A DNA stretch of 64,000 bases from Actinomyces oris (GTDB lineage: Bacteria; Actinomycetota; Actinomycetes; Actinomycetales; Actinomycetaceae), in assembly GCF_006546825.1 (NCBI RefSeq), contig NZ_VICC01000003.1, positions 1 to 64,000 of the forward strand, in the 5' to 3' direction. Numbering within the stretch: position 1 is the stretch's first letter; every line of letters begins with the position of its first letter. The notes under the pieces are model-generated. The model was not told where the DNA came from and did not search any database. It saw only the letters and a program-made list of their open reading frames with translations. This document shows positions 18,122 through 29,313 of the stretch, in pieces. Position numbers and translations under genes: made by a program.

Positions 18122-18888
18122 TCAGTGGGCGTGCTGGCCCTTCCACAGGGCGTGGCCGAGATCCCGGTTGAGGCGCGAGATGACCTCGAGCGGAACCGAC
18201 TTGGGGCACACGGCCGCGCACTCGCCGATGTTCGTGCAGCCGCCGAAGCCTTCAGCGTCGTGCTGGTTGAGCATGCTCACCACGCGAGCCAGGCGCTCGG
18301 GCTGACCCTGCGGCAGCAGACCCAGGTGCGAGATCTTCGCACCGGTGAACAGCATGGCCGAGGCGTTGGGGCACGCCGCCACGCAGGCACCGCAGCCGAT
18401 GCAGGCGGCGGCCTCGAAGGCGGCGTCGGCCTTCTCCTTCTGCACGGGCACCGAGTGGGCCTCCGGGGCCCCACCGGTGTTGACCGAGATGTAGCCACCG
18501 GCCTGGACGATGCGGTCCAGGGCGGAGCGGTCCACGATGAGGTCGCGCAGCACCGGGAAGCCGGTGGAGCGCCACGGTTCGATCGTGATGGTGGAGCCGT
18601 CCTTGAAGGAGGGGTCCTCCGCCAGGTGGCGCATGTGCAACTGGCAGGTGGTCGAGCGGATGGGCCCGTGGGCCTGCCCGTTGATGACCACACCGCACTG
18701 ACCGCAGATGCCCTCACGGCAGTCGGAGTCGAAGGCCACCGGCTCCTTGCCCTCGGCGAAGAGCTGCTCGTTGAGCAGGTCGAGGACCTCGAGGAAGCTC
18801 ATGTGCTCCTCGATCCCGCTCATGGCGTACTCCTCGAAGTGGCCCTTCGAGTCCTTGTTCTTCTGGCGCCAGATCTTGAGCTTGATGT

Positions 18889-18892
<4 letters not shown>
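18122..18892 (-). CDS. sdhB: Succinate dehydrogenase iron-sulfur subunit
   Basis: The 256-residue protein carries the three Fe-S clusters that pass electrons from flavin to quinone. The [2Fe-2S] site reads [10 protein letters not shown] (about residues 60-70) plus a later Cys in STTCQ. The [4Fe-4S] site reads [12 protein letters not shown] (about 155-167). The third-cluster site reads [12 protein letters not shown] (about 215). The GTG at 18892 overlaps the sdhA stop as GTGA, indicating translational coupling. An upstream ATG at 18976 would extend it within sdhA by 28 residues without family similarity. It is last in sdhCAB and is followed by a large hairpin. Confidence 0.95.
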
Positions 18893-20889
<1,997 letters not shown>

Positions 20890-20901
20890 AGTCGTTCACT
20901 C

Positions 20902-21714
20902 TCAGTGGGTCGCCGTAGCACACTCGGCGAAGTGCTCGGCGGAGGAGCCGATCGCGTCACAGAACTGCGGGTAGTAGTCGCCAGTGGCCATGGGGGCATC
21001 GACATAGCCGAAGAGGATCGCCGTCGGAACAGCCATGAAGGCGGCGAACAGCGCGAAGGCCAGCACGAAGGCGATCAGCCGGATGAAGGGGATGGTGTTT
21101 CCGCGCACCGCGCCCAGCGTCTGCAGGGCAGACCACACGCCGTGCCACACGTGCAGGCACAGGGCGGCCAGAGCGACCGCGTAGATGAGCCACACCCACC
21201 ACAGCTGGAAGCCGTAGTACATGTTGAGGTAGGCCCGTCCGTGCACGTAGTGTCCCCCCGGCGTCAGCGACAGGGTGGTGTACTGCAGGATGTGCCAGAT
21301 GATGAACAGCAGGAGGATGACGCCGCCCCAGCGCATGGTGCGCATGGCGTAGCGGGAGGCGAAGTACTCGGCGCCGGGCTTCTTGACGGCGTACTTGTCG
21401 TTGCCGCGGGCCCGCTTGTTGCGCGCCCACAGGTGGAAGGCGCTGCCGGCGTGAGCCAGGAGGCAGGCGATGAGAGCCAGGCGGAGGATCCACAGGACAC
21501 CGCCGTAGGGCATGATCGGCACCAGCAGTGCTCGCAGGAACACGGCGTAGTGATCGTAGGCGACCTCACCCTCGAAGTAGTGCAGGTTGCCGTAGGCGTG
21601 GAAGAGGACGAAGAACAGGAACACCAGTCCCGAGATCGCCATCATGCGCTTCATGAAGACGGTCGTGGAGAAGGCGGTCCGCCTCTTCAGGGAAGGAGCA
21701 GATGTTTTGGCCAC
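20902..21714 (-). CDS. sdhC: Succinate dehydrogenase cytochrome b558-type membrane anchor
   Basis: The 270-residue protein has about five to six membrane helices, with histidines suited to binding two haems (FFVLFHAYGNLHYFEG, LLAHAGSAFHLWARN, IIWHILQYT, LCLHVWHGVWSALQ). This is the single large cytochrome b subunit of type B succinate:quinone reductases, which replaces SdhC plus SdhD and reduces menaquinone. It is first in sdhCAB. The ATG at 21714 gives a basic N-terminus (KRRTAFSTTVFMKR) before the first helix. Confidence 0.92.
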   Translation of the reverse strand: MAKTSAPSLKRRTAFSTTVFMKRMMAISGLVFLFFVLFHAYGNLHYFEGEVAYDHYAVFLRALLVPIMPYGGVLWILRLALIACLLAHAGSAFHLWARNKRARGNDKYAVKKPGAEYFASRYAMRTMRWGGVILLLFIIWHILQYTTLSLTPGGHYVHGRAYLNMYYGFQLWWVWLIYAVALAALCLHVWHGVWSALQTLGAVRGNTIPFIRLIAFVLAFALFAAFMAVPTAILFGYVDAPMATGDYYPQFCDAIGSSAEHFAECATATH

Positions 21715-22042
21715 GGCAGAAGGCTAGCCGGGCACCAGGTCCCGTAGGTGCCATCTGCGGCCCCACCAGCGACGTTGGTGTGACGATCCGCGGAATCCTG
21801 GGGATCTCACCGGGTCTCGATTCGTCATTCAACGCCGCGGAATATGCTGACGCCACCGTCTGGGGCCGCCTTTTCGTCACGGGGGCGTCAGACAAATCTG
21901 TGAAGTGGCCGACACTCGTCGCTTGTCCTCCCGCGGCCCGTGTTTATCTCCGGTTGCTGCAGCATCCATCTGCTTCTTCAGGCCCAGCGCAATCCGTCCA
22001 GTCGGACTCTGGAGCTTGCTCCCGGTGAGTCGCCCCACGGAC
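21715..22042 (-). promoter_or_regulatory. Upstream region of sdhCAB
   Basis: 328 bp without a convincing gene, between the rimI stop and the sdhC start. It must contain the sdhCAB promoter. No strong palindrome or confident -35/-10 pair was identified by eye. Confidence 0.4.
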
Positions 22043-22648
22043 TCAGGCCTCGCCGGGCTCACCGGCCTCGGCCCCCACCGGCCCCGGGCGCGGGCGCAGG
22101 GTCAGCCGCATGACCACGGCGTCCTCCGGCGGCGCCTGGTAGTAGCGGCGGCGCCGGCCAATGGGAACGAACCCGTGCCTGGTGTAGAGCCGCTGGGCGG
22201 TCTCGTTGGACTGACGCACCTCCAGCAGGACATCGGGGCAGCTCACCTCTCGGGCGGTGGAGACGAGCTCGGTGAGCATGAGGGAGGCGATCCCTCGTCC
22301 GCGCGCGGCCGGGATGGTGGCGATGGTCAGCAGGTCCGCACTGGTCAGCCCACCGGCGTGGTAGAGCCCGGCGTAGCCCAGGAGCCGTGGCCCGTGCGAC
22401 CCGGTTCCAACAGCGCGATCCGCGGCGTCATAGGCGTCACCGTCGCCATCGCTCTCTTCGGACTCGACGACGACGTAGCGGCGGTCCGCCATCGGCCCGT
22501 GGGAGGCCTCCAGCTCGGCGGCCAGCAGGTCACGGCTCCAGGCCTCGGCTCCGAAGAGCTCGCCCTCGAGTCGGGCGACGGCCTCCAGGTCCCCCGCCGC
22601 CATCTCCCGCAGACCTGGGGCCCGGCCCGCTCCGGTCGCCTCGGGCAC
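22043..22648 (-). CDS. rimI: Ribosomal protein S18-alanine N-acetyltransferase RimI
   Basis: The 201-residue GNAT acetyltransferase has LLTIATIPAARGRGIASLML as its acetyl-CoA-binding segment (R/Q-x-x-G-x-G/A form RGRGIA). The C-terminal LEVRQSNETAQRLYTRHGFVPIGRRRRYY is diagnostic of RimI in runs such as NETAQRLY and GFVPIGRRRRYY. It has an insertion of about 25 acidic residues (SEESDGDGDAYDAAD) between the first strands. It follows tsaB by 25 bp in the tsaE-tsaB-rimI order usual for actinobacteria. The start is the GTG at 22648. Confidence 0.92.
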   Translation of the reverse strand: MPEATGAGRAPGLREMAAGDLEAVARLEGELFGAEAWSRDLLAAELEASHGPMADRRYVVVESEESDGDGDAYDAADRAVGTGSHGPRLLGYAGLYHAGGLTSADLLTIATIPAARGRGIASLMLTELVSTAREVSCPDVLLEVRQSNETAQRLYTRHGFVPIGRRRRYYQAPPEDAVVMRLTLRPRPGPVGAEAGEPGEA

Positions 22649-22673
22649 CTCAGTGTCCTTCTTCGCCCCGGGG

Positions 22674-23432
22674 TCAGCGCACGCGCTTGCGAGCGGCAGG
22701 CATCTGCACGTCGGCGTGGCGCAGGTAGAGCGGCTGCGTGCTCAGCTGCTCGCCGCGCTCGAGGCGGGCCAGGGCGATGCGCACCTGGGTCAGGGCGTCG
22801 CCGGAGACGGGGGCCAGGGCCTTCTGGCAGGAGGCCATCTCCGCCAGCTCGGGGTAGAGGGAGGCACCGGAGCCGGCCACGACGTCGATGTCTCCACTCC
22901 CCCCGCCCGGTCCCGGTGCCTGCTCGGCGAGGCGCTGGGCGACCTGGGCCGGAGAGCAGACGATGATCTCGGTCAGGCGGGTGACGTCGTCGGGACCGTT
23001 GGCGCGGAAGAGTGCCGTATAGACCTCGCGCCTGCGGGCGTCGGTGGCGACCAGAACGACCGGCCCCGTCTGCCCCTCCTGGGCTCCGAGCTCGTCCAGG
23101 GCGCGGCGGGCGACGGCGTCGAGGCTGGAGACCCCGTGGACGGGGACGCCCCGGGTGCGTCCGACGACCCCCGCCGTCACCAGCCCCGCACGCAGCCCGG
23201 TGAAGGGGGCCGGCCCGGTGGCGGCGACCACGGCGTCCAGCGGGCGCTCGGCCGCCTCGGGAGCCGACAGGGCCCGGGAGAGCATCTGTCCGAGGGACTC
23301 GGCGTGACGGCGGGTATCGGCCTGTTCGTCCTGGCTCAGCACCTGCAGGGCGCGTGCTCCGGCGGCGGAGGGGGCGGCGTCGACGACCGCGAGCTGAGTC
23401 CCCAGGGAGGAGTCGATGGAGAGGATTCGCAC
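22674..23432 (-). CDS. tsaB: tRNA t6A biosynthesis protein TsaB
   Basis: The 252-residue ASKHA-fold protein begins MRILSIDSSLGTQLAVVD, followed by RRHAESLGQMLSRAL, VAATGPAPFTGLRAGLVTAGVV and GVSSLDAVAR. It is shorter than TsaD and lacks the metal-binding histidine pair, as expected of the non-catalytic TsaB that scaffolds TsaD and TsaE. The C-terminal part is more variable. It starts 10 bp after the preceding secreted-protein gene and is followed by rimI, so the cluster is probably one transcript. Confidence 0.92.
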   Translation of the reverse strand: MRILSIDSSLGTQLAVVDAAPSAAGARALQVLSQDEQADTRRHAESLGQMLSRALSAPEAAERPLDAVVAATGPAPFTGLRAGLVTAGVVGRTRGVPVHGVSSLDAVARRALDELGAQEGQTGPVVLVATDARRREVYTALFRANGPDDVTRLTEIIVCSPAQVAQRLAEQAPGPGGGSGDIDVVAGSGASLYPELAEMASCQKALAPVSGDALTQVRIALARLERGEQLSTQPLYLRHADVQMPAARKRVR

Positions 23433-23441
23433 CGGACCAGC

Positions 23442-24491
23442 CTATGCCCTCGGGTCTCGCGGCAGGTTGACGCGGCTCTCGGGGATCGTGTCCCCCAGGG
23501 TCTCACCGGCGGTCGCATCGGCGTCGTCATCGGCCCCGTCCCCCAGGAGGGACAGGTCGATGGCGGCGCGGGGGATGCCCCGGCGTACTGCCGCCCCCTG
23601 GGTGTCGGACTCGTCCCGGCTGAGCCGGTCGGCGCGCTCGGCCATGTCGGCGCGGTTGCGGGCCTGGCGCAACGGGGCGGTCACCTTGCGCTCGTGACGG
23701 ACCGTGATGATGACGGTGATGATCCCGACGACGACGACCGCCAGGACCGGGCCCCAGATCGCCCAGCCCCCCGTGGTGGAGCGCTCCTCGCTCTGCCCTG
23801 CGGAGGTCTTGGGCTTGGACCCGGCGCGTTCACGCAGGATCTCTCCGTAGTCGCGCAGCTCGATGGGGCCGGCCAGGCGCCGCGTGGCGGCCTCCCCCAT
23901 CGCCGTCACCGTGGTGCCGTTCAGCGAGTACCAGGCGTTGGCGTTGCGGTCGTGGACGAGGTGGGCCTCGCCCATCTGGTCGACATCGGTGGCCAGGTCG
24001 TCGTCGAAGACGGGGGTGCAGGTGGCGTGCCCCTTGTCATGGACCACCTCGAGAAGACCGACGGACTTGCCGCCCGAGGAGACGGTCGCGGCCCAGTCTC
24101 CGGTGTCGACGGGTTGGGCGGAGGGCTGGGATCCGTCGAGGAAGCCGGAGGCCCAGGTGTAGACGCTGCGCGGATCACCCACCGTGATCTCGCCCTGCTC
24201 GCCAGTGCTCTGACGCACCTGCGCCACGCACTCGCTCTCCATGAGCGTCTTGGCCTCGTCGCGCGAGTCGGCGTCGGCTGGGACACCCGCCACGCCGCCG
24301 GCCGATGTGATCGGCACGGGGCGGGGGCCGGTGTCGGCAACGGCTCGGGCCGGCCCCGGGGTCAGGAGGCAGACACCCAGGAGCGTCGCCGCCGCAGCCG
24401 GCAGGAGCAGGCGCCGAGGACGCCGGGAGCGCTGGGCGGCCCGGATGGGGATGGCGTTGCGGACCGGCGCCACGGTGGTGGGAGTGTTCAC
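23442..24491 (-). CDS. Predicted secreted, C-terminally anchored protein in the tsa operon (unknown function)
   Basis: The 349-residue product is not a recognised family. It has a basic N-terminus (RSRRPRR) and a hydrophobic stretch LLLPAAAATLLGVCLLTPG ending PARAVA, a good Sec signal peptide (about residues 25-50). A soluble domain of about 190 residues follows, with two cysteines (ESECVAQ and ATCTPVF) that could pair. One membrane helix (GPVLAVVVVGIITVIITV, about 255-275) comes next, then a charged cytoplasmic tail of about 75 residues. The GTG at 24491 overlaps the tsaE stop as GTGA, so it is translationally coupled to tsaE and lies 10 bp before tsaB. An extracytoplasmic protein inside a tRNA-modification operon is unusual. 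Confidence 0.7.
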   Translation of the reverse strand: MNTPTTVAPVRNAIPIRAAQRSRRPRRLLLPAAAATLLGVCLLTPGPARAVADTGPRPVPITSAGGVAGVPADADSRDEAKTLMESECVAQVRQSTGEQGEITVGDPRSVYTWASGFLDGSQPSAQPVDTGDWAATVSSGGKSVGLLEVVHDKGHATCTPVFDDDLATDVDQMGEAHLVHDRNANAWYSLNGTTVTAMGEAATRRLAGPIELRDYGEILRERAGSKPKTSAGQSEERSTTGGWAIWGPVLAVVVVGIITVIITVRHERKVTAPLRQARNRADMAERADRLSRDESDTQGAAVRRGIPRAAIDLSLLGDGADDDADATAGETLGDTIPESRVNLPRDPRA

Positions 24492-25126
24492 AGCGGCGCT
24501 CCCGGCTGGCAGGAGGCGTCTGCGGCCAGTGGGCTCAGGTCGACGTCGGCCCAGCGCGGACCGACGGCGCGCACGATGATCGTCCGGTTGCCGTCGTCGA
24601 CCTCGCCGAGGTCCACGACCGGCTCCCCGGCAACCGAGCCGGCGGGAGACTCCGCCCCGGCGGGGGCGTCCTCGGGCTGCGGGTGCTCGGCGCGCACGGC
24701 TCCGTGGGGGCGCAGTACCTGGATCTCCAGGCGGTCGGGGCTCAGGGCCTCGACCTTCTCCTCGCCCCACTCGACCAGGGTGACGGCCCGTTCCAGGGAG
24801 GAGTCCAGGTCAAGGGCGTCGATCTCCTCCAGGGAGGTGATCCGGTAGGCGTCCACGTGGATGAGGTCGGGGCCGTCGGACAGGGCGGGGTGCACGCGGG
24901 CGATGATGAAGGTGGGTGAGGAGACCCGGCCGCGCACCTCAAGGGCTGCGCCGATGCCCTGGGCGAGCGTGGTCTTGCCGGCCCCCAGCCCGCCGGAGAG
25001 CATCACGAGGTCACCGGCGCGCAGCAGGCGGGCCAGGCGGGCCCCCAGTGCCCGGGTCTCGTCGGCGTCGCCGGTGGCGACGGTGATCCCGGGGGCGGTC
25101 TGCGGTGTGTGCGGCGCTGGGCTCAT
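24488..25126 (-). CDS. tsaE: tRNA t6A biosynthesis ATPase TsaE
   Basis: In this 212-residue protein the Walker A is SGGLGAGKTTLAQGIG (about residues 45-60). SSPTFIIARVH follows, then LIHVDAYRITSLEEIDALDLD, and VEWGEEKVEAL is the Walker B/catalytic region. These are diagnostic of TsaE, the ATPase that resets the TsaB-TsaD complex. The C-terminal extension of about 75 residues (AEHPQPEDAPAGAESPAG onward) is longer than in E. coli TsaE. The ATG at 25126 follows GAGGAGGG at ideal spacing; the longer in-frame reading to 25318 overlaps alr and is rejected. Confidence 0.93.
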   Translation of the reverse strand: MSPAPHTPQTAPGITVATGDADETRALGARLARLLRAGDLVMLSGGLGAGKTTLAQGIGAALEVRGRVSSPTFIIARVHPALSDGPDLIHVDAYRITSLEEIDALDLDSSLERAVTLVEWGEEKVEALSPDRLEIQVLRPHGAVRAEHPQPEDAPAGAESPAGSVAGEPVVDLGEVDDGNRTIIVRAVGPRWADVDLSPLAADASCQPGAPL

Positions 25127-25206
25127 ATTCCCTCCTCTTCCGTGCATGGCTCCGATGGTGGAACCGGCCGACCCGGCGGGGACCGGCGATATCCGACGTC
25201 TGCCGT

Positions 25207-26550
25207 CTAGGGTCGAGAGTAGTCGCCGGTGCCGGGTTCCCCGATGTAGCAGCGCGGGACACGAGCTCCCAACCGGGTCACGATCTCGTAGTTGATGGTG
25301 CCGCAGGCCTGCGCCCACTCATCCGCGGTAGGGACGGCTTCCTGGTCTGATACCTCGGGGGCTCCCCAGAGCACGGCGGTCTCCCCGACCCGGGCCGGTG
25401 CCGGCAGGGGCGCGCCGGTCTCGTCCACGGCCGGGCCAAGGTCGATAACCACCTGGTCCATGCACACCCGCCCCACGATGGAGGTCATGAGGCTGCCGAC
25501 TCCCACGGGACCGGCGGAGCTGGCGGCGCGCGGGATGCCGTCGGAGTAGCCCAGGGGCACGAGCCCCACCCAGCGATCAGTGGGAGCGCTCCAGGTTCCC
25601 CCGTAGGAGACGGCCTGCCCGGCCTCGATGCGCTTGACCTGCACCAGCGGGGACTCCAGGCGCATGGCGGGCCGCAGCCCGAGCTCGGCGCCGGTGGCCA
25701 CGGAGGGGTCGGGACTCAGCCCGTACAGGCCGATGCCGGCGCGCACCAGGTCCATGCGGGCCTGCGGGTGCCACAGGAGTCCTCCAGTGGCGGCGAGGTG
25801 GTGAGTGGGTGGGTTGAGGCCGGCGGCGAGGACGACCTGCTCGGCCTGCCGGTAGCGCTCCAGGTGCTCCTCGGTGGAGCCGCTGGCCGGCTCATCGGCG
25901 CGCGACAGATGCGACCACAGGCCGACGACGTCGACCGTTCCCTCATCCTCGGCCCGCCTCAGCGCGGCGGCCAGGGCGGGCAGCTCCTCGACGGTGGCGC
26001 CGCCGCGCGACATGCCGGTGTCGACCTTGAGATGGAGACGCGCCACCCTCCCCTGCGCCCGGGCCGCCGCCGACAGGGCCTCGAGCTGGGGCAGGGTGGA
26101 GACCGACAGGTCCAGGTCGGCCGCCAGGGCGGCACGCAGGGGCGAGTCCTCGGCGGCCGCACGATCAGGCTCCATGACGGGCAGGAGCCAGGTGAGGAGC
26201 CGGGGGGCCTGCGAGGCGGACTCCCCCGCCGGGCGGCTCACACCGGCCTCGTCCAGAAGGGCACGCAGAGTCAGGGCCTCGGCGAGCTGGGCCACCCCCA
26301 GCCAGGAGGCTCCCGCCGACAGAGCCGTCAGAGCGACCGGCCCCAGCCCGTGACCGTAGGCGTCGGCCTTGACCACGGCCATCCACGGCACGCCCGCCAC
26401 CTGTGCCAGGCGCCGCCCGTTGTGGGCCACGGCCGCCAGGTCGACGACGGCCCGCGAGGTAGTGGCCGCCGGCGGTCGCGCGCACTGGGCGACTGCCGGG
26501 CGCGGAGCGGTGGACGGGGGCATTGCGACTGAGTCCGGGGAGGTGGTCAC
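25207..26550 (-). CDS. alr: Alanine racemase
   Basis: This PLP enzyme interconverts L- and D-alanine for peptidoglycan. In the 447-residue protein the PLP lysine lies in AVVKADAYGHGLGP (about residue 62). The motif KVDTGMSRGG follows, then HHLAATGGLLW. Further on come AVSYGGTWSAP, with the second catalytic tyrosine region, and GRVCMDQVVIDLG near the C-terminus. It is somewhat longer than usual because of an N-terminal tail of about 30 residues and small Gly/Ser insertions. The start is the GTG at 26550. It sits between nnr and tsaE as in other actinobacteria. Confidence 0.94.
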   Translation of the reverse strand: MTTSPDSVAMPPSTAPRPAVAQCARPPAATTSRAVVDLAAVAHNGRRLAQVAGVPWMAVVKADAYGHGLGPVALTALSAGASWLGVAQLAEALTLRALLDEAGVSRPAGESASQAPRLLTWLLPVMEPDRAAAEDSPLRAALAADLDLSVSTLPQLEALSAAARAQGRVARLHLKVDTGMSRGGATVEELPALAAALRRAEDEGTVDVVGLWSHLSRADEPASGSTEEHLERYRQAEQVVLAAGLNPPTHHLAATGGLLWHPQARMDLVRAGIGLYGLSPDPSVATGAELGLRPAMRLESPLVQVKRIEAGQAVSYGGTWSAPTDRWVGLVPLGYSDGIPRAASSAGPVGVGSLMTSIVGRVCMDQVVIDLGPAVDETGAPLPAPARVGETAVLWGAPEVSDQEAVPTADEWAQACGTINYEIVTRLGARVPRCYIGEPGTGDYSRP

Positions 26551-26644
26551 GGCGCGATTGTCGCACTGGGGCCGGTAGCGCCGCTGTTTCCTGGCGCACG
26601 CCTCCGGTCAGGAGTCCTGACGGATACCGCGTGGCTGACGCGTC

Positions 26645-28564
26645 TCAGGCGTGGGGCACCGCCTGGAGCCAGTTGAGCTCGAGGCGGGCCGGGCCGAGGG
26701 CAACGGCAATGTCCAGGGCGGCGATCGGGTGCCCGCCGGTCCCCGCTCCCCCGGCGCCCTGCGGGCTTGCTGCGGCATAGGCCCCCGCGAGCGCGTGCAG
26801 TCTGACGCCGGCGGCCACCGAGTCGACCAGCGCGTCCAGGACCAGGTCCGCCCCGGAGGCGTCCGGCGCGCCCTGCTCCCAGCGGGCGGCCGCGCCGGCC
26901 AGGACGGCTCCGAGGATCCCGGCCAGCACGTCCCCGCTTCCGGCGCTCGCCATCCAACCGGGTCCTCCGTCCACACTGACCAGGGGGCGCTGCGGCGCGG
27001 CGATGAGGGTGGTGGCCCCCTTGAGCAGGACGGTGGCGCCGGTGCGGCGGCAGAGCTCGCGGGCGGCGAGCCCCGGGTGGGCCTCGACGCGCTCGCGGCT
27101 CCAGCGACAGGTCTCCTGCGCCGGCGTCCCCTGATCCTCCAGCGCGATCAGCAGCGCGGCGGCCTCTCCAGCGTGCGGGGTCAGCACGTGCAGCGGCGTG
27201 CAGCTCAGGTCCTCGGTGAGGAGCTCGGGCAGGATGCTCAGGGCGCCGGCGTCGACGACGGTGGGGACCCGGGTGGGGCACTGCCGGTCCTTGCCGCAGG
27301 GACCCAGGGTGGAGGCGAGGACGGTCCGCACCTCATCGGCCCTGGTGGCGTCAGCGGGGTCGATGCCCGGCCCCAGGACGAGCGCCTGAACGCGTCCGGC
27401 GGCGGGGACCACCTCGGGGCGGGCGGCCAGGACGAGGTCCTCCACGCGTCTGGGGGCGGACAGGCGCACCATGCCGGCGCCGGCGCGTACCGCGCCGCTG
27501 GCGGCCAGGACGGCGGCGCCGGGGTAGGACTCGCTGCCGGCCCACAGGCCGACCACGCCGCGGGTGTACTTGTGGTCGCCGGGGCCGGGCTCGCCAACGG
27601 CGCGGGTCAGGTAGTCGCCCAGGGCGCCGTCGACGGGGCGGCGGGCCAGGGGCCGGCTCGTGGGCGCGGGCAGTCCGAGGGGGACGACTTCGACGACGCC
27701 GCACAGGTGCCGGGCCGGGGGCAGGCACTGGCATCCCTTGAGGCAGGTGAAGGTGACGGTATGGTCGGCGGCCAGGACCGGGCCACTCACTGTGCCGTCG
27801 TCGACGCCGGTTCCGCTGGGCAGGTCGACGGCGATGACTCGCAGCGGGCGGCGCCCCGGCTCTCCGGCGGCGATGAGCGGGGCGATGAGGGCGGCGGCGT
27901 CAGGTCGCAGCGCCCCGGTGGCGCCGATGCCGGTCAGTCCGTCCAGGACGAGTCCGCCGTGGACGAGGAAGGCCTCGATAGCGGTCATGGCCTCGGCGGA
28001 GTCCTGGCCGGTTCCGTCGTCGCTGCGGTAGCCGGCGCCGTGAATGGTGACGCCGTGGCCGCGGGCCTCCTCCAGGGCGACGGGATGGGGGTGCTCGGTG
28101 GCGAGCACGGCGCTGACCGCGCAGCCGCTGTGGGCGAGCAGACCTCCAGCCAGGAGGGTATCGGCCCCGTTGTGTCCACCGCCGACTAAGAGGAGTACCG
28201 GGGCCCCGGAGATCCATCCGAGGCCGGTCTGCATCCCCGCCGCCTCACCTGTTCCTCCCAGCGGCGTCGCCGGGGACAACGGTGAGGCTGGGGTGGCGGC
28301 CGCCCCCATGGGGCTCATCGAGGTCAACGGCGCCGGAACCGGCCGGGCGGGGGCCACCGCGGTGCCCGCGGTGCCGGCTCCTTGGCGCAGCTCACGCAGT
28401 GCCGCCCGGGCTACCGCGTGGGCGGCGGCTCTCATGTAGCGGTCAGTGCCTGCGGTGACGGGGGCCTCCGCGGCCGCTATCTCCTGAGCAGGCCAGGCGC
28501 AGGTGGTGGGGTCGGTGACGTCGTGGGAACGCGGGAGGTCGTTGAGGTCACTCATCCGTCCCAT
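26645..28564 (-). CDS. nnr: Bifunctional NAD(P)H-hydrate epimerase / ADP-dependent NAD(P)H-hydrate dehydratase
   Basis: The 639-residue two-domain repair enzyme corrects hydrated NADH and NADPH. The N-terminal YjeF_N domain (about residues 20-250) has LLLVGGGHNGADTLLAGGLL, LDGLTGIGATG and VDLPSGTGVDDG. The C-terminal ribokinase-like dehydratase domain (about 270-639) has HKYTRGVVGLWAGS, VLGPGIDPAD, VDAGALSIL, LTPHAGEAA and the catalytic ASAGSGDVLAGILGAVLAG. An Ala/Gly/Pro-rich insertion lies at about residues 60-110. ATG starts at 28564 and 28555 are both possible. The gene is divergent from acpS across about 190 bp. Confidence 0.92.
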   Translation of the reverse strand: MGRMSDLNDLPRSHDVTDPTTCAWPAQEIAAAEAPVTAGTDRYMRAAAHAVARAALRELRQGAGTAGTAVAPARPVPAPLTSMSPMGAAATPASPLSPATPLGGTGEAAGMQTGLGWISGAPVLLLVGGGHNGADTLLAGGLLAHSGCAVSAVLATEHPHPVALEEARGHGVTIHGAGYRSDDGTGQDSAEAMTAIEAFLVHGGLVLDGLTGIGATGALRPDAAALIAPLIAAGEPGRRPLRVIAVDLPSGTGVDDGTVSGPVLAADHTVTFTCLKGCQCLPPARHLCGVVEVVPLGLPAPTSRPLARRPVDGALGDYLTRAVGEPGPGDHKYTRGVVGLWAGSESYPGAAVLAASGAVRAGAGMVRLSAPRRVEDLVLAARPEVVPAAGRVQALVLGPGIDPADATRADEVRTVLASTLGPCGKDRQCPTRVPTVVDAGALSILPELLTEDLSCTPLHVLTPHAGEAAALLIALEDQGTPAQETCRWSRERVEAHPGLAARELCRRTGATVLLKGATTLIAAPQRPLVSVDGGPGWMASAGSGDVLAGILGAVLAGAAARWEQGAPDASGADLVLDALVDSVAAGVRLHALAGAYAAASPQGAGGAGTGGHPIAALDIAVALGPARLELNWLQAVPHA

Positions 28565-28752
28565 TGTCCTCCGCTCCGCTCTCCTCGCCCCTCCAACACG
28601 GCTTTGAGACGGGCAGTTTCACAGAGCAAGACCTCGCGGGTGGCCGCCGGCCCGCATTGCCCGTCCGCGGCCAAGCGCCAAGAAGTTGTCTCTTCCAGAA
28701 TTGGTGGCGCGTTCACCCCTCGCGCTGCCCGCTCACCCGGCACAATGGCCGA

Positions 28753-29232
28753 GTGATCCGCGCTGTAGGGACCGACCTGGTTGATATCCCCCGCCTCGAA
28801 GGCTACATGGACCGGGTACCCGGCCTGCGCGAGCGGCTCTTCACCCCCGCCGAGCTGGCCGCCTGCCAGAAACGGGCCGCCTCACTCGGGGCGCGCCTGG
28901 CGGCCAAGGAGGCGGTTCTCAAGGCCCTGGGTTCGGCCTACGCCGAGCTCGGACTGGACGCGCCCCAGGGCTGGGAGTACCAGGACATCGAGGTGACCTC
29001 CACGCCCGGCACCCCACCGCGCCTGCGCCTGACCGGGGCGGCCGCCATGGCCGCCCGCCAGGCCGGCATCGGCCACTGGCACATCTCCCTGGCCCACGAC
29101 GGTGGTATGGCCCAGGCCTTCGTCGTCGCCCAGGCCGATCACGTCGACAACGACGACGACCTGACTCTGTCCTCTCAACGCTCACAGGCCCGCACGAAGC
29201 AGCAGATCCGGTCCCCGCGCCCAGCCCTGTAG
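28753..29232 (+). CDS. acpS: Holo-[acyl-carrier-protein] synthase
   Basis: AcpS transfers 4'-phosphopantetheine from CoA to the serine of apo-ACP. The 159-residue protein begins IRAVGTDLVDIPRLEGYM, where the Asp in GTDLVDI is a Mg2+ ligand. LFTPAELAACQKR follows, and the second acidic motif lies in ARLAAKEAVLKALG. IGHWHISLAHDGGMAQAFV completes the core. The C-terminal tail of about 30 polar residues extends beyond the usual length. The start is the GTG at 28753; longer readings from 28564 are not family-like. It is convergent with glmS across a perfect terminator. Confidence 0.93.
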   Translation: MIRAVGTDLVDIPRLEGYMDRVPGLRERLFTPAELAACQKRAASLGARLAAKEAVLKALGSAYAELGLDAPQGWEYQDIEVTSTPGTPPRLRLTGAAAMAARQAGIGHWHISLAHDGGMAQAFVVAQADHVDNDDDLTLSSQRSQARTKQQIRSPRPAL

Positions 29233-29235
29233 ACG

Positions 29236-29270
29236 ACGGTGCCGAGCCCGGAATACGGGCTCGGCACCGT
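29236..29270. terminator. Bidirectional terminator between acpS and glmS
   Basis: Perfect 15-bp stem (29236-29250 with 29256-29270), 5-nt loop, 3 nt after the acpS stop and 43 nt past the glmS stop. Confidence 0.85.
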
Positions 29271-29313
29271 TGAGGGTCGAGTTAAGGGGCGAGTCGACGT
29301 CTCGGCGTCGGTC

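Noticed and set aside
26651-28189. A 512-residue plus-strand frame opposite nnr
   Set aside because: Antisense shadow; the nnr frame carries both catalytic domains.
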